Positions 19,309 through 31,389 of a DNA stretch of 64,000 nt are shown in pieces. The notes below the pieces were generated by a model, which was given only the letters and a program-made list of their open reading frames with translations, searched no databases and was not told where the DNA came from. Origin of the DNA: Vandiemenella viatica (taxonomy: Eukaryota; Arthropoda; Insecta; Orthoptera; Morabidae); assembly GCA_031002005.1 (NCBI GenBank), contig JARYHS010008074.1, positions 284,023,930 to 284,087,929 on the forward strand, given 5' to 3'. Numbering within the stretch: the first letter of the stretch is position 1; every line of letters starts with the position of its first letter. The translations under genes and the position numbers were made by a program.

Positions 19309-21140
19309 TGAAAAAAATCAGGGTCGTGCAAATTGGTACAGGAAATATCTAGTATTTTTGTGGATTTTTTTGGCGCCGTTTACAATGTTTTATCGCAATT
19401 TGTTTATATCGAGTTCCTAATAAACAAAGCCATTACCTTGAGTGACAAAGTTTAAATTTTTATTGTAGAATCATCTATTGGCACTATATCTACGGTTCAG
19501 ATTTCAGACCTGTCCGAGTGGTGCAACATAGCGAAAAAGATAAAGACTGAATTTGATGCCTTCTGGTTGCCTACCACACAGGGGCCTTACGGTGGGTACT
19601 CACGTCATAATTATAGTTGTGAGATGGGTGCTGAAATATTATTTTGTTGATTTATAAGTTGTTTGTTTGTCAAATGAAAGGAGCGACTTATAGGATTAAT
19701 AAAAGATACTAAATAATCCACGAAAAAGAAGAACTTATATATTTTTCAGGCATTTCTTACTAAGAAAATCTTTTTGCAGTGCAAAACACTCAAAACAAAA
19801 ATCACAGGGCGTAACAACATTTTTCCCACCTTAAGTTTTATCTTCGTCGCTATCCGTTTCTATAGCAGTATTTGCATGAACGTCGTCAAAAGCCTGCTTA
19901 GAACTTGAGACGGTCGAACAATTTTGGATAAGTATCGAGCATTTAAAGGTAATAAATTACCGCAGCTACATGAGAACAGCATCCTATCGTTCTGCTACCG
20001 GTAGCGCATTCGCAGTAGTATCGCTTGATACCCGCGTAACCTGTGGAGTTCGGCGAATAATCGATATAGCATCTGTATGTCTTGGCGTTAATATAGCGTG
20101 ATCGAATTTGGTGATGTTTCCCTTCTCTTTCAAATAGCGGAGACTGATTCTGTTATAATCGTTTAACATTTCTGTCAAATATGAAACATCCTGAGACAAT
20201 TGGTATGAGCCCGTAAATAGCACTTTCATGTCTTTTTCAGTCATCTGCGGAAAATCTTTTATAACTTCAGACGTTACTGCGGAAAAGAGCCTGTTTCGTC
20301 GGTTCCATCCATTTTCTATAACCTCCGTCACCAAAGTGTAATCTACGTTTTGCTGCCTTTGTATCTACCACAAAACTTAATCGAATCATCGTTGTCGGAG
20401 TTGAGACGACGTCCAAAGGTATTATTTAAGAAACAAGCTATGCGGCATAGCACTTGAACATTAGGTAAAAGCTTATTATTAATCCTGTTGTGGAGAGGGT
20501 GACACTTTTGTCCAATGATACCATGCTCATCTTCGACAACCCAACGAATCTTGGTAGCTAAACGGGACTCATTTGCCTCCGCGGTTGTCAACTGGGCGCG
20601 TTTACCTTTTAGTGCAGGCATTAGCACAACACCCTTTGTCTTCCAGAAATTGTTTTGCATCGCGAAACCCTCGATCCACAAAACATAATTATGTCACCTT
20701 CCTTCATCCATTTTTCTAACCCGTTTTGATTTTGAAAAGAAAGTTTGATTATTTCTGCATCGTTTAAATTCGCAGCAATTAGTCAGTTATGAAATAGTAA
20801 CCGTCATGGCGGCCACCACACTATGCCAAGCCCTCGTAAACCACTTACGCTCGTCCGTCTTAGCGCCTACAAGTTAGGCAACCCGATGGCATCGAATTCA
20901 GTGTTTATCTTTTTTCTCTATGTTGCACCACTCGGGCAGGTCTGAAATCTGAACCATAGATATAATGCCCACAGATGATTCTACAGTAAAAATCTAAACG
21001 TTGTCACTCAAGGAAATGCCTTTGTTTACTAGGAACTCAATATAAACAAATTGCCATAAAACATTGTAAAATGCGCCAAAAAATTCCACAAAAATACTAG
21101 ATATTTCCTGCACCAATGTGCATGCCCCTGATTTTTTTCA
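19309..21140. mobile_element. DNA transposon with ~260-bp terminal inverted repeats
   Basis: 19309 to about 19572 is the inverted match of about 20879 to 21140, starting TGAAAAAAATCAGGG on each side and staying similar through GATGCC and GGTTGCCTA. The interior (about 1.3 kb) holds the C-terminal part of a transposase on the minus strand. The left end abuts the Helentron 3' terminus. No unambiguous target duplication could be read. The inner transposase suggests an ISL2EU/DDE_Tnp_4-type superfamily. Confidence 0.85.
19984..20720 (-). pseudogene. DDE_Tnp_4-like transposase, C-terminal part, frameshifted
   Basis: The minus-strand frame 20681-20343 reads VLMPALKGKRAQLTTAEANE, then TKIRWVVEDEHGIIGQK and IACFLNNTFGRR. 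After a one-base shift the next frame (20334-19984) continues with IKDFPQMTEKDMKVLFTGSY and LSQDVSYLTEMLNDYN. This order (MPALKGK, RWVVE, FLNNTFG, FTG.YQL) is the end of a DDE superfamily endonuclease known from many invertebrate genomes. The stretch just upstream mixes frames around an IEGF/DRGF-like catalytic phrase. The N-terminal catalytic half is absent, so this copy is inactive. Confidence 0.72.
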
Positions 21141-23340
21141 GATTTTTTCCGCATTTATTTCACGAGTTATGCAGTTAGGCTCCAATGTCACATTCACCCC
21201 GGTAGCGCCCCCTAGAGTGGCGGCATTGAAAAAAAAAACCGGTCCGAAGGCTATGCTAACCAAGATCTACAGGTATGAACTGGTATGCCCCACGAACGGG
21301 ATGGGCCAGGGGCAATTTTCACTGTCTTTTTCCGCTAAACCTTTCATCACAGTCGGTGCACATTTGGTTTAATTACGAGGCTGTGCAGTACGGACATATT
21401 GACATTGTAAGGGTTCCGTTTTGGATACAGAAGTCTTATAAAGCGGCCAAGTGCTAGTCCAAGCTTCCGTACTCCAAGGACTTAATCACAAATTCCGCAT
21501 GTGGGAGTTAAGGCGGAATTCGCTTGGTGCAAAAAACAATCCTATGAAGCTGGCCACGACCAAAAAACCTGGTGTTTCGTTTCAGAACAAAGCATTCTCA
21601 AAACTTTCTGCAAACGTGGTAACGACTCATTTAGAATTCTATAACTAGGTAAATTGTTGAAGAACAAACTGCCCTGCGTTTACGGAAGGAATCGTTTGGA
21701 CGAACATCGTATGGTGTGAAAGAACTCAATATTGCATGTAATGCATTCACTCGGTGATCTATTATTCAAATGTTGCCTGAAAAGAGTAGTTATGACATTT
21801 ATTTTTTAAACTATTATGAGTATTACTACTAAATAATCTTGGTAGAGGTGTAATAATTTATTTAGGTAATTAACAAGTTAGATTAAATTGTCTAAGATAC
21901 AAAGCATGAATATACCAGTAGTAAATGTTATAAATCTCTTTACGAAAGATAAATAAATATATAAATTAAATAGTATGCTGCTCAATGAGTTATTTCATCA
22001 AACTTTTCAAAATGAGTATTTAAATTTTTCATATATACTTTGAAGCAGTTGATTCGCCTGTTGCATTCGGTACAAAACAGTCACGCAATCATTCAATTCT
22101 AATCATTTTTTTTTTATTTTAATACGGGGTGGATGTAAGTAGTCTTACTTTTTGTTGTTCAAACACAAGACATGTGATGTCGATACAAATTTCAGATTAC
22201 AAGGTTACAGCGATTCTGAGACAGACCTGGTAACAAAAATGGTACGGTACCATAAATTTTGATCTTATATTTTCCAGAGAGAAAATATCCTTGACGAGTG
22301 CAAAACAACTATACTCCAGTTCCTTTACTTGTACAAGATCCTGCTATTCGGTTTTAGGCCAACGCAAAAAATAACGTTTAAATTAGAAGTCTGCGACTTT
22401 TTTCATTCACACGCTAGAGGTGCAAGACAGACACACAGGCAGAGAATAGCAACAGTAAGGACACCATTCACCCTCGCGTACCGAAACTAAGAACTGGAAA
22501 AATGTGCTACCTCGAAAATGGTTGCTCAATCGTGTTGCTGCGAATAAAAGATAAATATTTCCTTAATTTCCGATAAAAACTACAATAATTTTAAAAACTA
22601 TTCAGATTATTCTAGAATAATTGTCAACATCACTTCATTAATGACGACAGTACAGATGTAATATTGGCTCAAATCTTCAACTACTTTGATTTTAATATAT
22701 TGAATTCCCCACTCAGATATTTTTCGCGTAAAAATAATTAGGAACATTCAATAATTTATGACATGAACTACATGATCAAAGACAAAAAACTCTACAGTCC
22801 GCTCGCTGCATTCCGAGTAGCTGAGTGGGAATTTTCACTAATTAATCTACTACACTCGACTGAGGAGTTCTGGACTAATGCTTTAAACATGATTTCTAAT
22901 GTAAGGCATTCACTATATGCATACGTACGTTCAAGTATTTTAAATGTGAAGGAATTACAAATCGATTGTATGCCGCCCCGCAGAAAGTACGTTTGTCATA
23001 AAAGCCAACAGCTTATGAAATTATTAATATTGCTCTTAGCGGGACGTTATTGTAAATTACATTAAAGGAATTTATTAGATGGGATGTAAAGACACTAGGT
23101 GCCTGTATAAACGTAGAAACGAGTAAATATGCTAAACAAAAATATTACATTTTGTGAATAAGGAAAACATTTCAATTTAATATATTAAATTCACAAGTTG
23201 AACAAAAGGCAAAATCACAGTTCCTAATCCCAAGAGTGGGGAGGGAGGTTGGAGGATAACCGTTGTTGGCCATGCATATCACATAAGACACACTTTTATT
23301 AGTTGTTTATTTCGAAAGAACAACCAACACTGATCACGTA
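21141..23340. other. Intergenic or intronic sequence, nothing recognised
   Basis: Short frames only (e.g. 21118-21372, 21451-21648, 22763-23065), none with a known domain. If the exon at 23359-23404 is real, this stretch is part of its first intron. Confidence 0.4.
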
Positions 23341-23358
23341 ATAAGAAAAAAGACTTAC

Positions 23359-23404
23359 CGGGTGTAAAGGCGCACACCACCACCAACAACCATAAGAAGT
23401 TCAT
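23359..23404 (-). CDS. Putative first coding exon with signal peptide
   Basis: On the minus strand an ATG at 23404 opens MNFLWLLVVVCAFTP, a compact hydrophobic leader of the kind that targets proteins to secretion. Directly after it stands a textbook splice donor: CCG followed by GTAAGT (23358-23353), leaving phase 1. Upstream (23405-23620) the sequence is GC-richer than its surroundings, as expected of a 5' UTR. The mature part must be encoded further left, and I could not find the next exon. Too short for frame-based gene finding. Alternative: chance hydrophobic codons before a chance donor. Confidence 0.45.
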
Positions 23405-23639
23405 TGCAGCTGAGGCAGATTTAATGTCAGACGTCCACTTGTTTTATGAGTTAAACTGTGCGATACCGAAGGATCTATGCGTTAATCTGTGCGGCATAGC
23501 GATCCCCGAGGACAAACGACCGCTCCAGTGCTACCAACTTCAGAGTGACGTAGAGTCGATCTTCGCTCAGAAAGAATTTCACTCCAGTGCTTCTATGTTA
23601 CTGTTGAACAGCTAAAGCTAGAGCATCGTGCGTAAATTT

Positions 23640-24709
23640 CCCGATTCCTTGTTGAAATATTTCTAAGTAGTCCAAAGAAATCTTTTGTTTCTTCTCATGA
23701 CGCACGTGTAAATGCTCATTATAATTTGTTTTGAAGTTGTGGAAATATTTTTTACGGAACAATTGAAATACTTACTGAAGGTAGAATCATCTACCATATA
23801 AGTTATATTAGTTCTGCCAAAAAAGTATTATTTTTCAATAAATAGATTAATTTTATCCTATAAATTTGGTCAAGAAACATTAAGTGTCCAGAGGATATTT
23901 TAAATATCTCTTCTTAAAATAGTTTCTTATAAAATAAGAAAACTTTTTTTGTTGCAGTAACACAAAACAACCAACGGTTTGTAAGAAGGCAAACATTTTT
24001 CCTGTATATTTTTTTTTTTTTTTTTTCAAACTCTTAGCCACTACTTCCCGCTCTCCTCAACCTGAACTTCAACAAAGTTGGCAACAGAATGAAAAACTAT
24101 CAGTATCTATCCGTAAGTATTACATTTTAAGAGAATATAAATTTATTATCCTTAGGAGATAATGGACAGAAAGTGAGAAAAAAGACAGTAACAAAATGAA
24201 TGGTGGATCTTAAGAGAGACTGGGCAAAAATTTGGTTCAAGGTGAAGGACAAGGAGAACTGGAGAAATATGTACACACCATACCAGAAATAAATTACAGA
24301 AGATTGCAAGAACGGGATAGAAAGTCACCAATGGGAAAGACAGGAGAAGGGGGTATTGAAAATTTCAGAAGGGAGAGGATTATGTGATTTTGTGAAGAGA
24401 AAAGATGAACCCAACCCATGAAGGAGCTACAGTGATCCTACAGAGGCCGAAACGAAAGAAAAAGTTTAGGTATAACCTTTATAAGATACCCAAGTCTCAC
24501 TTCTAACACAATTTGCATTCTGATTAAATAATTGCTACAATGAGGTAGCCATCGATTGATGACAATTTATTTTTAATACCGGTACATTCACAAATTATTG
24601 CATCAGCTACTGATTATTGCATCTTTCGTTTTAACATATCATTAAGTGGAAATTTTAGAAATCTTGTAGATGGTTGCGCAATGTTTTTCCAAAGCATAAT
24701 GTTAACCCC
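23640..24709. other. AT-rich, nothing recognised
   Basis: Contains a T run near 24008-24026 and no supported gene or repeat end. 24060-24480 is A-rich text resembling decayed LINE sequence, but no domain is readable. Confidence 0.4.
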
Positions 24710-25020
24710 AGAAGGATTAGGCTAAAGGCTACTGGTGAGATATAAACGTATGTGACTAAAGGAATAGTGGATATGGTTGCAAGTTGTGAGAAATTATAAA
24801 TACCAAAGAAACAGTTGAATCTGATGAAGAAATAAAAGGAAAGTTACAATTATTGGGCGAATGTAATGATGATAATATAGCAATGCTAGTTGTAAGACTA
24901 CTATGTGAACTGTTGAAGAATAATGAATGAAATACTAATCCATTTGCGTAACTTAATAGAAATACACAAGACATAAGTAGTCGTAGGGGTATAATCATGG
25001 TTAAAAAAAAAAGTTCTAAA
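24710..25020 (+). mobile_element. Old LINE A fragment
   Basis: Shares the CTTAATAGAAATACACAAGA and GGTTAAAA phrases of the LINE A endonuclease start (compare 5590-5660 and 25400-25450) but is more diverged, so it is an older copy next to the main one. Confidence 0.6.
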
Positions 25021-25089
25021 TTATGAAGTTATATACGATAGTTATTGATTGTATACACGAATACAGTCTACTCGGACGAAGGTACGGGC

Positions 25090-26117
25090 AACTACGGGTC
25101 TATGCATGTGAGTTGTTAGCTAAGGCTGTAAGAGAGCCCATTTCTAGTTATGACGGGGTAGGACTGTGACCTTTTTCGGTCAGAGGCTATTGGTGAGAGG
25201 TTAAAAAAGGTGATCAAAGGAAACTGAGTGTAGATTCAAAGTGGGAAACATCACTAATGCTAAAGAAATAGATGATGCTTTTGAAACAATAACATAGAGG
25301 GCAGATCTGAGAAAGCGGAAGTTATTGCTGAAAATATCACAAAGCCAGTGATAACAGTGTTAATGGTGAAAAGTGTAATTAACAAAGTAATATAGTTTGC
25401 AAACCTAATAGAAATACATGAAACTCAAGTAATTATAGTAGTAGATGCTAGGTTAAAAGAAGGAACACTAGACAATGACGTTTTTCCCCATGGTTACAGA
25501 ACATACCGCAGATATAGAGGAGAAACTAGTGGAGTGTTACTCATGCTGGTTAGCAGAGACAATTTACTGCTGTTCGGATATCATGACCATGAGATACTCG
25601 GGACAGACTTCTGGATAGTAAAAAATAATAAGTAGGAGTATTGGCAGCATACTGTAGAGGAAGAATGATTGATAAAGATAAGGCTTTTGGAGAGAAACTA
25701 AATTCATATTTACAGTTCAGAATTGAGCGTAGAATGGTCTTTATTGGTGGCTAGTTAAATTTACCAGGTGTCAAATAGGAAATAAGATTAATAACACAAG
25801 GAAACAGAGATTTGCAAATACCTTAGTAAGAGAAGAAGGCTTCACACAAGTGGTAGAGCAGAACACAAGGGGATCAAACATATTGCATATCTTCATACTA
25901 AAGCCTAATGATAACTTTTTCAGGAGTCAAGGTAACAGAAGGTAAAAGTGATCACAATACGGTTTTGATGAATATAAGGGGATTCAGTAAACAAATGCCA
26001 CACAGTGCTCATCGTCAGAATTATAGGGGAAAATAGGTGTAATTATAAAAAAAGCACAATTTTCAGAACTGAAAGGATATTTCAGGGATAGTTTCGAGTA
26101 AATGGAAGGATGGTACA
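25090..26117 (+). mobile_element. LINE A copy, 5' half
   Basis: Uninterrupted version of the LINE whose split copies fill both arms, and the best guide to the empty target sites there. It holds the endonuclease region: the GTTTGCAAACCTAATAGAAA phrase, then TAGACAATGACG at 25469, then sequence matching the endonuclease frame at 33798-33535 (GGDLNLPGVNW) in decayed form (25730-25790). Stops and indels throughout. It is cut at 26118 by a Tigger-like insertion and resumes at 27977. Confidence 0.82.
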
Positions 26118-27650
26118 AACCTCGATTAAGACGGAAAACAATATTACCAGATTATCTAGAAAAGGCTTTCTCAAATCCATTTGAAACCCTGGGAACCGCA
26201 GGAAAAGGGTGGTTGAAACTCTTTTTAAGACGACATAATAATGTAAACCGACCGGAACTTCAGTGGCAAGAGCGAAAGGCTTCACTAAAAATAATGTGAA
26301 AATGTTTTTTAACCTTCTCGAGGAGCAAATGGAACTGAAAAATTTTTCATCAGAAATGATCTATAATGTGGGCGAGACAGGGTTATCTGTTGTCCAAACC
26401 AAAACACCTCAGGTGATTGCTTCAAGGGGTGAGCGTCAAGTAGGAACAGTGACGTCAGCTGAACGAGGATCCCTTATTACAGCTGTATTATGTTTTAGTG
26501 CAGGTGGAACTTATATCCCTCCTTTAATTATTTTTTCTAGGAAAAACTTTAGCCCACTCTTGGCCAAAGGAGCTCCACCTGGAACTATTTTTGCTTGCCA
26601 TCCTTCGGGATGGATCCAAACCCATTTATTTGCATTGTGATTTAAACATTTTCTTGAGAAAGCGTAACCCTCAGAACAGAATCCCGCTTTATTAATTTTG
26701 GATGGGCACCATACGCATACAAAAAATATTGAGGTGATCGACTTAGCCCGCCAGAACCACGTAACAATACTTTACCTACCTCCACATTCCATCCACAAAA
26801 TACAACCCCTAGACAAAACTCTGATGGGTGCTCTAAAAAGCCAATACAGCGAATAAATACGGCTGTGGCTTAGGACTAATGCTAGAGCCTTATCACATTT
26901 CGACCTTTGCGAAGTTTTCGGTAAGGCTTACCTAAAAGTTCAAACTGGAGCGAATGCTGTAAACGGCTTTAAAACAACTGGAATATATCCTTTAAACATG
27001 CATATTTTTGAAGGTTACGAATTTGCTGCAGATTCAGACGAGGAGATAGAAGACTCCATGGAATGTGTTACCCCTTCGAAATCAATTGAGGAACGTCTGG
27101 AGAAACAATCTTGCTCAACTGCTAACCCTATGGAATTGAGCGATTCCACATTCCAAGCTGTACCTTCTGACCAGTCTTCAATATCAGCTGCATTAATTGT
27201 GAGTCCTCAAGACATATCCCCCATACCAATAATTAAAACAAAAAAAATCTAACAGAGGAAAAAAAAAAGTCAACGATGGCCACATCTTTGCCATATAAAA
27301 TTCTATTAGAAACCAAGAAATTAGCAACTAATAAGGACAAGTTTGACAAAAAACAAGAAAAAAAAAACATTTCAAAAGAAAAAAAAAATTAAGAAGAAAC
27401 TTTGTAGAGAAGAATTGACAAAGAAGATGAGAGCGATTTCAGTGTTCAAGATGAATCGTACACAATAAGCATCCCCGAATCAAGCACTCCTAACTCAGAG
27501 ACAGCGTATTGTATTTTTTATGAGGGAAACTTTCTGGAAGACACCAGGGGAGAAGAGCGGGTACAATGCTTGTTATGCAATGAATGGGCTCACACTAAAT
27601 GTGCTGGGTATTCCAGTGGAAGCTATGTCTGCGACTTTTTTAAGGATTAG
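26118..27650 (+). pseudogene. Tigger/jerky-like DDE transposase with C-terminal PHD-like finger, inactive
   Basis: The reading frame runs through WLKLFLRRH, NVKMFFNLLEEQM, IYNVGETGLSVV, then GGTYIPPLIIFSRKNF, LLILDGHHTHTKNIEVIDLA, YLPPHSIHKIQPLDKTLMG and [13 protein letters not shown]. These are the marks of DDE_1 (pogo/Tigger) transposases. The first catalytic Asp of the usual N.DETG is Gly here (codon GGC at about 26371-26373). There are in-frame stops at 26638, 26666 and 26854 and several further on. At 27508-27648 the tail reads VQCLLCNEWAHTKCAGYSSG, a PHD-type zinc finger with two ligand Cys positions lost. PHD fingers at this position occur in insect members of the family. Confidence 0.85.
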
Positions 27651-27976
27651 ACTGATGGAAGACCAATCATCTGAACCATTCTAATTGATAATATAACTTA
27701 TTATATTATAATGAATTGTCTTCTTGTTATTTTTTTAGTTTTTGACAGTTTCTATCAATTTTTTTTAGTATTTCATATTTGTCATCCTTTTTAGAATTTA
27801 TGACTTATCCCCTTTTTTTATTTAGTTAAATTTGGAGTTGGTTTCTCTTTAATTTAGATAGAAAATGTTTTATATTTTGTTAGAAAACAGTAATTTTGAT
27901 ATGAAACATTTTTTAAAGCACTACTTGTTATATTTTTTTTTGCAAAATGAAAATGGTATTCCATATTTGTCTCCTT
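26118..27976 (+). mobile_element. pogo/Tigger-like transposon relic in LINE A
   Basis: LINE A sequence stops at GGATGGTACA and restarts at CTATAACAGCGAGG. About 130 bp of LINE expected between these points (by comparison with 33250-33380) is missing, so insertion was accompanied or followed by deletion. The interior encodes a transposase relic. Terminal repeats were not recognised. Confidence 0.7.
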
Positions 27977-29095
27977 TCCTATACTATAACAGCGAGGTTT
28001 GGAGGTTAAAGAGATTTGTGAGAAGAGAACATAACAGAGATAAGAGACAGCAAGGCAGTAGGGAATACTTGAAATAAGTAAAAAAGGAATTAATAATGGT
28101 AAAGAAAGTGGTTAAAAGTGAATTTATGAAGAATATTATTGGTGCACTTGATCCACTAACTGATGCATCAAGAAATTTCTAAGGCTGTATCAGAAAATAG
28201 AGGGGATGAGAGGGTGTTGAGAGAATTATAGATGATAAGGATGGAGAAGAAGTAACTAAGGACTTAGAAAAGGCATAGGTATTAAGTAACTGGTTTGTTG
28301 AAACCATTAGGAATTAAGATTCACAAAAGGTAGAGGGTAAATCAAAGAATACTATCCGTACAGTTGGAAGTGAACAGACTAGAAAATTTGAAATTCAGCA
28401 TCAAGATATCATGAGCGAACTTAGGAATCTAAAAAAAATATTAAGTGGCTGGTATAGATATTATGTCTTAAAGATTGCAGGATGTGACATTGTACTTTAT
28501 ATTGAAATATTATTTAAATTGACTCTGAATACTTGCTGCTTACCAGTTAACTGAAAAAGTGTGATAGTAGTTCTGGTCCACAAAGGAGGGGTCACAAATG
28601 GGGTCGAAAACTACAGTCAAATCAATTTGACATCAGTGGTAGGTAAATTAATGGAGATATTGGTATGCAACCATATCAGACGTGCCTGCGAGGAACTTAA
28701 GTGGTTTTCAAGTCGGCAAAATGACTTTACGTAAGGATATTCATGTGAAACTCAGTAAGTAGGCTACATGCAAGATATTTAGGATAAAATAGACAGGAGA
28801 GGTCAAATTGATAGTGTAGCACTAGATCGCTCAAAGACGATAGACAGAGTGAGTCATTGAAATTGATGAAAAAGTGATTTGCTGGGTAGTAGAATTCTTA
28901 AAAGGTGAAAATCAAAAAGTTAGTGTAGGAAATGCAGTTAGAAAAGAAGTGTAACTGAACATGGGAGTTCCACAGGGTAGTGTATTGGGACCATTGCTAT
29001 TCGTTATTCTAATGAATGATTGTTTACTATCAGAAGTTAGATTGTTTGCAGATGACATAATCTATCTATATACTGTTATAAATCTGTAAGCAGAC
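27977..29095 (+). mobile_element. LINE A copy, 3' half (reverse transcriptase region), decayed
   Basis: Continues the LINE cut at 26117. Phrases line up with the minus-strand copy at 32215-33300: AGACAGCAAGGCAGTAGGGA (28045), the region of FRQGYSC (28720), the palm motif near VPQGSVLG (28965) and the FADD catalytic motif (29045). Stops and frameshifts are frequent. Similarity ends soon after the FADD motif. Confidence 0.8.
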
Positions 29096-29099
29096 TGCG

Positions 29100-29807
29100 T
29101 GTGTCTCATTATTTGAACGGGTACTGCGCAAAAACTACCGCAGCAATTTGGGTGGTGTTTTCATATTTTTAGAGCTGACGATCCCAATTAAAATCTGCGG
29201 AAATGGCTAATGGCTTATATGTACCGAGGTATAGAGGGAATAATTAAATACATTTCTAGACATAAAATTATGGTGGGATACGAATAACACTGTAATTGTT
29301 ATTGCACCCAAAAAAAAACTGAAAAATATAGCACAATTAAACTTAGAATTCTGTTTAGTAATTTGACATCGAATATTTATTTAGTTTTTCAGTTTTTTTG
29401 AATGCAGTAAATAAACGGAATAACTGAATCAGGTGTAATAAACATTACTAATCCCGGTGTTTAATTTACAATAAAAATGATGCGTTTGACCAAAGATAAA
29501 TATCTCTGGATTGTATATATTTGTATTTGGTTATAATTTCTGGGTTTTATCAATTTTGATAAATATACGGAATTCGTTACTTAAACCGCTACATGATATT
29601 GTAACTCTTCAGTAAAAGTAACAGAAGTGTAATATTTCCAGCAAGTAATTTTGTAGTTAGTATCGATAGTAAAGCGTTTTAAAGATATCGAATCGCCGAA
29701 TTTTGATAATGAATAGCGACAAACAATTCGAAAGTAAAGAATAAGATTTGTGTGACATATTGCTTGCCGGTAGTTCTCGAGACATCGGAGGTAAAAATTA
29801 GTTATAT
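29100..29807. other. AT-rich, nothing recognised
   Basis: The stretch at 29110-29200 has the wording of Helentron-type elements but no ends. No genes. Confidence 0.4.
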
Positions 29808-30150
29808 GGGAGCGTCCATAAACCACGTAAGTACATTTTGAACTCCTTTGAACACCCCCCTCCCCCCATGTATCCCCCCCCCCCGCTTTTTCCCCCTATT
29901 GATTTCAGAATACATTTTGTACTGTTTTCTCTTGTCAGACTATCTTGAATTACGTATGGAGTTAATTAAATGACGGAAATACATATTCAACTAGTGTTGT
30001 GTGTTCCGTACTTTATTTTGATTTGACAAATGATATGAATGAAAAGCTACGTGGCTTGGATCGGAACCCCCCCTCCCTCCACGTAGCCTAGCGTAGCTTT
30101 CTATCCAAACCCCTACCTCCAGTCCTAGCCACGTACTTTATGGACGCTCC
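29808..30150. mobile_element. MITE with GGG(A)GCGTCCATAAA ends
   Basis: Inverted ends GGGAGCGTCCATAAACCACGT and, reversed, GGAGCGTCCATAAAGTACGT, flanked by ATAT on both sides. C-tracts lie inside the left half and right half. It belongs with 42570-42843 and, more distantly, 42030-42387. No coding capacity. Confidence 0.85.
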
Positions 30151-30189
30151 ATATATATAGTATGTATAGTGCCTTTGGAGAAGTTTTTA

Positions 30190-31370
30190 ATATACTCCAG
30201 GCCGCATTTCGACCTAATCACAACTACTAGGAAGAAAAAAGAATAAAATTTACATTGCGATACGGTCAATGTATTATTGCGAGTGTTTTAGTCCTCTTGC
30301 AGTTCAAACTAAAGTTTTATTATGATATTAATTGTTAAAATTTATTCTAAGCGTACATTCAATCCTGAAATAGACAATGTTGTCATTACCAAAAATATAT
30401 TTAACGATGCATTTCATGTGTTTAGGTGTTCATGTGTTAAGGGCCAATATCAGTATAGATTGTGGCAGTGCTGCCAGCCTCTTGGCTTTGAATATCCGTA
30501 GATGGCCGCTTTCCGTAGATTGGGTACAAAAATCCGGAGACTCGCTAACTAAAATACTAAAACAATAATTATTGAAGAGAGAGTCAAAATTAAGAATACT
30601 TTTTGTTTCCAGGTCTTTAAAATTCCAAATACAAAATAATATTCTACATTGAAACCAATAAATCAATCTTTAAACAAAAAATATTTAAAGGCAATCAATG
30701 TAATATTATTAAAATATATTCACGTAAATAACCGGTAGAAAACCCATATAAATCAGAAAAATATAAACCATGTTGACTATAAGAGTATATATGTAAGAAA
30801 TATCTCTGAAAATATTTTATACATGGTCACTTTCAACATTGCTGCTGCTGCGCCTACTTTTTTTGGGGGGGGGGGGGGGGGGGGGGGTTGAGGCGGGACT
30901 ACACATTGTCTATTTTCTTTGTTGACATTAAATTTAAGATATCTTCGGTAACAGGAAATGTTAAATACTGCGAACACTTTGACTCTCGGATATCCGTTAA
31001 GCCTTCTCGGAAGGCACTGCTTTGTAAGCAGTGCTGGCTAACGTGTCACCGTGCATGAAGAGTCTTTTAAGATCTTTAAAATCTATAATCCAACAAAATA
31101 TGAGCTTTATTTCAATCGTACGTTCACACGAGCGGATGCAAAGAAACGATTAACAATTCTGTAATGCATTAACACTATAAGCTCAAAGTTTAACAAAACA
31201 TCAATATAAGGAAAAAACAACAAATAGTAAAAAATAGCAAAAATCCGTAGATATTGTACAATATCCGGAAATCCTAACTTTTTATAAAAATCCGTAGATC
31301 TACGGATAAATCCATAGAAATGGCAGCACTGGATTGTGGTTAGGTCGAAGAGCAGCCTGGACCAGAATGT
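30190..31370. mobile_element. Older inverted-repeat element split by a hAT MITE
   Basis: CCAGGCCGCATTTCGACCTA near 30200 is the inverted counterpart of TTAGGTCGAAGAGCAGCCTGG at 31340-31360. Related single ends occur at 49070-49100 and 62840-62870, so this is a dispersed family. About 310 bp without the hAT insertion. No gene. Confidence 0.55.
30466..31331. mobile_element. hAT-type non-autonomous element, perfect 8-bp duplication
   Basis: Ends CAGTGCTGCCAG and, reversed, CAGTGCTGCCAT, with further matching ATCCGTAGAT just inside, are of the hAT type. GATTGTGG stands immediately on both sides (30458-30465, 31332-31339), the 8-bp duplication expected of hAT. 866 bp, no transposase. A 23-base G run lies at 30865-30887. 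Confidence 0.92.
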
Positions 31371-31389
31371 TCATGCAGCGACATAAGGT

